Shown piece after piece: positions 5,859-9,167 of a DNA stretch of 9,167 bases. Within the stretch, counting starts at the first letter, position 1; every line of letters begins with the position of its first letter. The notes below the pieces were generated by a model. That model did not search any database. It saw only the letters and a program-made list of their open reading frames with translations, and was not told the origin of the DNA. Source of the stretch: Spirochaetales bacterium (GTDB lineage Bacteria > Spirochaetota > Spirochaetia > Sphaerochaetales > Sphaerochaetaceae). The position numbers and the translations under genes were made by a program. The stretch is from the NCBI GenBank assembly GCA_022784805.1, contig JALFYG010000088.1:1-9167 (forward strand), written 5' to 3'.

Positions 5859-6962
5859 ATGGAAAATATAAGATCCGACCAAAACGAAGTATCACTCAGT
5901 TCTGAAGATAATGGTTTCTATTACTATAAGAACATCCTGGATAAAAGAGAGATGTGCTTGTACAAAGTTTATGACAAAAACAAATGTCCAACTGAGAATA
6001 CTTGGATTCTCTTAGAGAGAATTGACAAGAGAATAGAAACCACGAAGTATACCATCTCTTCAGATTTCTCTATGGATATTTCATATGATGTGATCATTAA
6101 AGGAGATCCCACTAATGGCTCCTATAAGCTCTTATACTTTTTGATGCTTATCAATGGATACAGTGAACTCTTTGCTGTAGATGAGAACGACATAATAATA
6201 CTATCAATGACAGCTCCAATTTATGGTGCATGTCCTTATAATAGATGGTGGAGAATAACAGTAAACTTTATCTCTCCCAAAAACACAATAAAGGCTGATT
6301 GGGAAATCAAGAAGGATGAAGAAGTAACTCTTTATGAGATAAGAGAAAGAGAGATGTTCCCTTTTTCTTTGATTTCTTTGTCCATCATCCCCTCTTCCAT
6401 TGTTTTAAGTGTAATCAAGTATGGTCTCTTTAATAAAACAATAGCATTTTGTTTTACAAGAGTCCTTTCTCCCCTTCATACCTTCGCTTCTCTTCCCTTG
6501 GCTGTTCTCTACTCTCTTCCTGATAACCAAATAAAGATAATAATCAAAAACAATGGTTCAATAGGCTTAACAAGGGATGAAGACATCTTCTTTTATGAAG
6601 ACATTTTTACGGTCCTTAAGGAAGAAGGAGTTCCTGAAGACAAAATCTGTCTTCAGGTAAAGAAGACAATTATGAAAGCTCTCAGCTTGGGATTATCCAT
6701 GACGAATAAAGAGTGGAGAGATTTCTTATCAACTATCATGTTTTATTCTGATGAATACTCAAAAGAGAGTTTCTCAGATCTCTTCTTATTCATTCTCTCT
6801 GTCCTACCTGGTGAAGTCATTTCTCCTGAAAGAAAGGAAGAAGAGAGTCTCTTGAAGATGGCTTCCTATAATATGGAGGAATCTGAGTGGCCTCAATTAT
6901 TTGAAGAAATGAAAGAGAGAGAAGAATACATAGATGCATATCGAGAGAAAGACTATCAATAA
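5859..6962 (+). CDS. Hypothetical protein, 367 aa, no recognised family
   Basis: I do not recognise this protein. The N-terminal half (about 20-160) looks beta-rich with scattered aromatics, including YNRWWRITVNF at 127-137 and two invariant-looking turns (KGDPTNGSYK, DENDIIILS). Residues 167-220 are strongly hydrophobic (FPFSLISLSIIPSSIVLSVIKYGLF and a second stretch at about 195-220), which could be two membrane segments or a buried core. The C-terminal third is helical and acidic, rich in EE and KE, ending EEYIDAYREKDYQ. There is no signal peptide and no metal or nucleotide motif. The start is firm: AAGGAG (5847-5852) 6 nt before the ATG. It is divergent from the zinc-ribbon gene, shares the TATCTGTACAA motif with the WYL gap, and ends at a good terminator, so it is a single-gene unit. 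Confidence 0.8.
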   Translation: MENIRSDQNEVSLSSEDNGFYYYKNILDKREMCLYKVYDKNKCPTENTWILLERIDKRIETTKYTISSDFSMDISYDVIIKGDPTNGSYKLLYFLMLINGYSELFAVDENDIIILSMTAPIYGACPYNRWWRITVNFISPKNTIKADWEIKKDEEVTLYEIREREMFPFSLISLSIIPSSIVLSVIKYGLFNKTIAFCFTRVLSPLHTFASLPLAVLYSLPDNQIKIIIKNNGSIGLTRDEDIFFYEDIFTVLKEEGVPEDKICLQVKKTIMKALSLGLSMTNKEWRDFLSTIMFYSDEYSKESFSDLFLFILSVLPGEVISPERKEEESLLKMASYNMEESEWPQLFEEMKEREEYIDAYREKDYQ

Positions 6963-7006
6963 TCACATTGGAAGTTTCACCATTTTAACAAAAGAGGAAG
7001 TGATGA

Positions 7007-7040
7007 GAAGAGCCTCCCATACGGCAGAAAGGCTCTTTCT
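7007..7040 (+). terminator. Rho-independent terminator of the 367-aa gene
   Basis: GAAGAGCC (7007-7014) pairs with GGCTCTTT (7031-7038), 7 Watson-Crick pairs plus a G-U, around a 16-base loop, followed by TTTCTTG. It lies 45 bases after the stop codon. Confidence 0.65.
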
Positions 7041-7077
7041 TGAAAAACAGTGTTATATTTTCTTATGTTCTTTAAAG

Positions 7078-7101
7078 CATGAAAACCTCATTGATTTCAT
7101 G
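7078..7101 (-). terminator. Weak hairpin at the end of the nuclease gene
   Basis: CATGAAA (7078-7084) pairs with TTTCATG (7095-7101), loop 10 bases, overlapping the stop codon of the minus-strand nuclease gene. The minus strand continues CTTTAAAG, without a proper T-run. Weak terminator candidate. Confidence 0.3.
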
Positions 7102-8356
7102 ATTTACTTGTGAATTTGATTTGATTCTCTATCCATACAATAATATTGTTTGCTGCGTCTTGAGGACTGTTATTAATATATTCCCTTACAAGATAATCAA
7201 CTAATGCGCATTCTCCCCACCATTCACATGGTGCAAAAATTTTATATCCCTCATCTGCCCAGTTTGGAGTTAATTTTTTCTCATCAATTCCATCTTTATT
7301 CTTGATTTCTGCAGGAGTCCCATCAATACCTTTCATAAATCCAAAATACCATACCCCATCAAATTCATTTTTGGGATTGTATTCAAGACCTATACGAATG
7401 CTTTCATTTACATTTACACAGATACCATATGGATTTAAACAGTTATCTAACACCCTTTTTTCAAATTCTGAGAACTGCGAATAAAGGTAAGATTGTTCAC
7501 AAATATAATGGGCATCATACTCTTCTTCTTTAAGCAGTAAATGTAAATCCTCAATCATTTCTAGATTTTTTACTGTAGTAGCGATGTAATCTAAACCATG
7601 AATACATTCTATAAATTCATTTGGATTATCAAGAACCATGCTCTTCATTTCCATGTAGTATTTTCTGAAAAATCTTTCCCATGTATTATTCATGTGACAA
7701 ATATTCTCCTTAAGCATTTTTTTATAAACCGCAATTTCGTGTTTTAATATGCCATCTAAGACAAGACCATCTAACCACCCATAGATATCTTTTTCGTAAG
7801 AAATAGCAACAAATCTATTTTGAGTTTTTAATAAGTTGAGTTTTGTTTTTGAGATAGACCAAGAAGAAGGTTCATGTCCAAATGGTGTTAAATACAGAAT
7901 GACATTGATTTTATTAGGAAATGACTCATCAATGTAATCTATATAATCTGAAAGTTGCTGTTCTTGATCTCCTGCAAAGACCTTGTTCTCAAGAATAATA
8001 TTACATTTCTCTGTTGTTATATATAAATCAATTCTGCGACCAGTATTAGTAACTTTTTCTCTTTCTATTGATAAAATGTGTTCATGTTTCAGCATTTCCA
8101 TTCCGCATTTATCACCAACTAAATTCAAGAAAGAATTGCAAATATATTCTGAATTGGAAAAACTCTTTGGATTTAATAACACATAGAGCACATTACTATG
8201 AGATAATTCTGAGGTTGTATTCCCAAAAATACTTACCAAGCCTATTCCGTGCTCTCTATTTAGTTCTGGCAAAATATTTAAAACTTGGTTCTTAAAAGAT
8301 TTAGCCAAGATATATTCATAGTCTGTATTGTTATCTTTCAATTCTATATACCTCAA
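7097..8356 (-). CDS. PD-(D/E)XK nuclease superfamily protein (PDDEXK_4-like)
   Basis: The 419-aa product has the nuclease core in its N-terminal half: E50-LSHSNVLYVLLNP (50-63), typical of the family's first helix, then RRIDLYITTEKCNIILENK (107-125), giving the catalytic set D110, E123 and K125, then DQEQQLSDYIDYI (130-142) with the QL..Y helix. The C-terminal half (about 200-419) is family-specific and unassigned, with a W-rich stretch at about 340-385. Family knowledge: these proteins are predicted DNA nucleases, common next to restriction, phage-defence or mobile genes. The start is weak: the only usual start codon before the upstream in-frame stop (8390-8392) is TTG at 8356, with no ribosome site. 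The DNA is more AT-rich than the genes to its left, which suggests transfer. The active site looks intact. Confidence 0.82.
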   Translation of the reverse strand: MRYIELKDNNTDYEYILAKSFKNQVLNILPELNREHGIGLVSIFGNTTSELSHSNVLYVLLNPKSFSNSEYICNSFLNLVGDKCGMEMLKHEHILSIEREKVTNTGRRIDLYITTEKCNIILENKVFAGDQEQQLSDYIDYIDESFPNKINVILYLTPFGHEPSSWSISKTKLNLLKTQNRFVAISYEKDIYGWLDGLVLDGILKHEIAVYKKMLKENICHMNNTWERFFRKYYMEMKSMVLDNPNEFIECIHGLDYIATTVKNLEMIEDLHLLLKEEEYDAHYICEQSYLYSQFSEFEKRVLDNCLNPYGICVNVNESIRIGLEYNPKNEFDGVWYFGFMKGIDGTPAEIKNKDGIDEKKLTPNWADEGYKIFAPCEWWGECALVDYLVREYINNSPQDAANNIIVWIENQIKFTSKS

Positions 8357-8378
8357 AGACTTATTAGTTTTTGATATT

Positions 8379-8406
8379 ATGATAGGATCTTATATGCGTA
8401 ATGCAA
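8379..8406 (-). promoter_or_regulatory. Candidate promoter of the nuclease gene
   Basis: On the minus strand TTGCAT (8406-8401), 16 nt, TATCAT (8384-8379). The expected start is near 8372, leaving only about 16 bases of leader before the TTG start codon and no ribosome site. Low confidence because the DNA is AT-rich. Confidence 0.3.
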
Positions 8407-8437
8407 GCTTTTTCTCACGGTCTTATATAAAACCATC

Positions 8438-8460
8438 ATAAAACTGCATATAAGTTTTAT
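8438..8460. repeat. Perfect 8-bp inverted repeat at the rloB stop
   Basis: ATAAAACT (8438-8445) and AGTTTTAT (8453-8460) are exact reverse complements around a 7-base loop and span the stop codon of the rloB remnant. The minus strand has no T-run after it, so a terminator role is doubtful. Confidence 0.35.
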
Positions 8461-8819
8461 CTCACTGCGTTTAAATATTCTACGAGTTCAGAAACAGTCG
8501 TTACAGGGTTACTTTCTCTAGAAAGAATTTCAATGCATTCTTTGTTTAGCTCCGCTATCCGTTTATTAGCCCTAATAATTGCATTATTCTCTAGTGGCTG
8601 CAAAATATGATACACATTCTTATTCTTCTCATAGTCTTCCAATCTATCTTTTTTCTTGAGTAGCTTAACAACCTCTTTACAGTTGGCAATAGAAACTGAA
8701 GGACTAGCGAAATGCATAAGGAACCATAATTCAAAACAAGGATTAGAGAAAGCTATTTTATACCCTTCTTGTAATGCCAACTGTTTTGCTTTTATATACG
8801 ACTTTTCCAACCAATGAGA
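8457..8819 (-). pseudogene. rloB: RloB-family protein, N-terminus lost (broken by insertion sequence)
   Basis: The surviving 117-120 codons match the C-terminal half of RloB: the hallmark SNPCFELWFLMHF (22-34 counted from the TTG at 8810), Y60-EKNK, NNAIIRANKRIAELN (75-89), and the closing NPVTTVSELVEYL (101-113). Full-length members are about 200 aa and begin with a TOPRIM-like half carrying an EG.TE motif and an acidic D.D pair; all of that is missing. Upstream the frame reads only SHW before an in-frame TAG (8822-8820), exactly where the insertion-sequence leader begins. The TTG has no ribosome site, so a stable product is unlikely. Family knowledge: RloB is normally encoded after the ATPase RloA, linked to restriction loci and abortive-infection-type defence. 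RloA is not in the window and should lie beyond the insertion. Confidence 0.85.
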
Positions 8820-8850
8820 CTATATAAATCCAACTAATCAGCTCCAGAAG

Positions 8851-8890
8851 GGCATCTGTAATGCCGATTTCCGGCTGTCAGATGCCTTTT
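8851..8890 (+). terminator. First leader hairpin of the insertion sequence
   Basis: GGCATCTG (8851-8858) pairs perfectly with CAGATGCC (8879-8886). Inside, GCCG (8863-8866) pairs with CGGC (8872-8875). It is followed by TTTT (8887-8890). Read rightward it can stop transcripts entering the element. Confidence 0.6.
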
Positions 8891-8891
8891 C

Positions 8892-8916
8892 GGCACAGTT
8901 CCTGTGCTGTTTTTAA
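8892..8916 (+). terminator. Second leader hairpin, strong Rho-independent terminator
   Basis: GCACAG (8893-8898), loop TTC, CTGTGC (8902-8907), then TGTTTTTAAA. Compact perfect stem with a T-run, immediately after the first hairpin and upstream of the transposase promoter. Confidence 0.75.
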
Positions 8917-8969
8917 ATCTCCCTTAAATCCGCTTCATGAAAATGTCGACAAATAAGGTTCGTTTCTTC

Positions 8970-9007
8970 TTTATTATAGTCTAATTATATGATATAGTTA
9001 GACTATA
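8970..9007 (+). promoter_or_regulatory. Palindromic promoter/operator of the transposase
   Basis: TATAGTCTAA (8975-8984) is the exact reverse complement of TTAGACTATA (8998-9007), 13 bases apart. Between the arms lies a -10-like TATAGT (8993-8998), with TTTATT (8970-8975) 17 bases upstream. The start would be near 9005, just before the ribosome site. Binding of the transposase to its own promoter would be one explanation. Confidence 0.45.
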
Positions 9008-9022
9008 TAAGGAGAACTTTCC

Positions 9023-9167
9023 ATGTCGATACCACAGGAGATACTGTCTGTCCCCAGACCTAAGAATACCATTGTCATTGCCTATGGAAAGGACAGGAAT
9101 CTGTACGCCGTCCGCCAGCGCATAGGATGCAGGAACGTTGACGGACGACACCTGCCTGTGAACGGAC
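9023..9167 (+). CDS. IS1634-like transposase, N-terminal 48 codons
   Basis: The product begins MSIPQEILSVPRPKNTIV and continues with YGKDRNLYAVRQRIGCRNVDGRHLPVNG before the window ends. The VPRPKNT.V..YGK...YAV..R.GC..V.GR..PVNG pattern is the usual start of long (about 500-600 aa) DDE transposases of the IS1634/IS4-like group. The catalytic DDE residues are beyond the edge, so activity cannot be judged. AAGGAG (9009-9014), 8 nt before the ATG, fixes the start. Base composition is clearly richer in G and C than the neighbouring rloB and nuclease genes, consistent with separate origin. Confidence 0.8.
   Translation, partial: MSIPQEILSVPRPKNTIVIAYGKDRNLYAVRQRIGCRNVDGRHLPVNG

Larger units (their letters stand above)
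8817..9167 (+). mobile_element. Left end of an IS1634-like insertion sequence (partial)
   Basis: The element interrupts rloB. Its exact left end is not certain; it lies near 8811-8822, where RloB similarity stops. The roughly 200-base leader has no coding sequence but holds two terminator hairpins and a palindromic promoter region before the transposase start at 9023. GACTATATAA occurs at 8818-8827 and again at 9001-9010. The right end and target duplication are outside the window. Confidence 0.7.

Noticed and set aside
7983..8295. Plus-strand frames opposite the nuclease gene
   Set aside because: They are antisense to the catalytic core of the nuclease, which carries the conserved motifs.
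8389..8454. 9-bp inverted pair CTTATATGC / GCATATAAG
   Set aside because: Arms are 48 bases apart in very AT-rich DNA; chance is a sufficient explanation.
1..9167. CRISPR array, tRNA, rRNA or riboswitch
   Set aside because: No regularly spaced repeats, cloverleaf or recognisable riboswitch core was seen on either strand.

Overview
The window is a bacterial chromosomal segment whose left part looks like conserved housekeeping or signalling DNA and whose right part looks accessory. Genes use AAGGAG-type ribosome sites and the standard code. Several features recall host-associated Spirochaetes (Treponema/Sphaerochaeta-like) or similar anaerobes: a YesM/YesN-type two-component pair, a tandem CxxC zinc-ribbon protein and an IS1634-like transposase start. 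This is an impression from protein style, and the taxon is not proven.

Layout. 1-2104 (minus): a membrane sensor kinase of the His_kinase/YesM type and its AraC-type response regulator, joined by an ATGA overlap; the regulator is cut by the left edge. 2105-2214: a divergent promoter region built around a perfect 15-bp inverted repeat. 2215-2760 (+): a two-TM YcxB-like protein, probably with a leaderless mRNA. 2777-3277 (minus): a coiled-coil protein resembling the DIP1984 family. 3376-3762 (+): an orphan 128-aa protein. 3839-4801 (minus): a WYL-domain transcriptional regulator. 4877-5539 (+): a small protein that reads as an FtsK/SpoIIIE-type motor domain with its ATP-binding and catalytic residues lost. 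5521-5772 (minus): a tandem zinc-ribbon protein overlapping it tail to tail. 5859-6962 (+): an orphan 367-aa protein. 7097-8356 (minus): a PD-(D/E)XK nuclease-family protein in visibly AT-richer DNA. 8457-8819 (minus): a 5'-truncated RloB-family gene. From about 8817 to the right edge: the start of an IS1634-like insertion sequence, with tandem terminator hairpins, a palindromic promoter and the first 48 codons of the transposase.

How the parts may work together. The kinase and regulator form one signalling operon. The WYL regulator, FtsK-like protein, zinc-ribbon protein and 367-aa protein sit in two consecutive divergent pairs. Both divergent intergenic regions carry the identical 11-mer TATCTGTACAA, so a small regulon under the WYL protein is plausible. 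This cluster is the best candidate here for an undescribed system. The right end looks like an eroding defence or mobile-element hotspot: a nuclease-family gene, a broken rloB whose usual partner rloA is not in view, and an insertion sequence at the break point. All functional links are inferences from sequence and arrangement.
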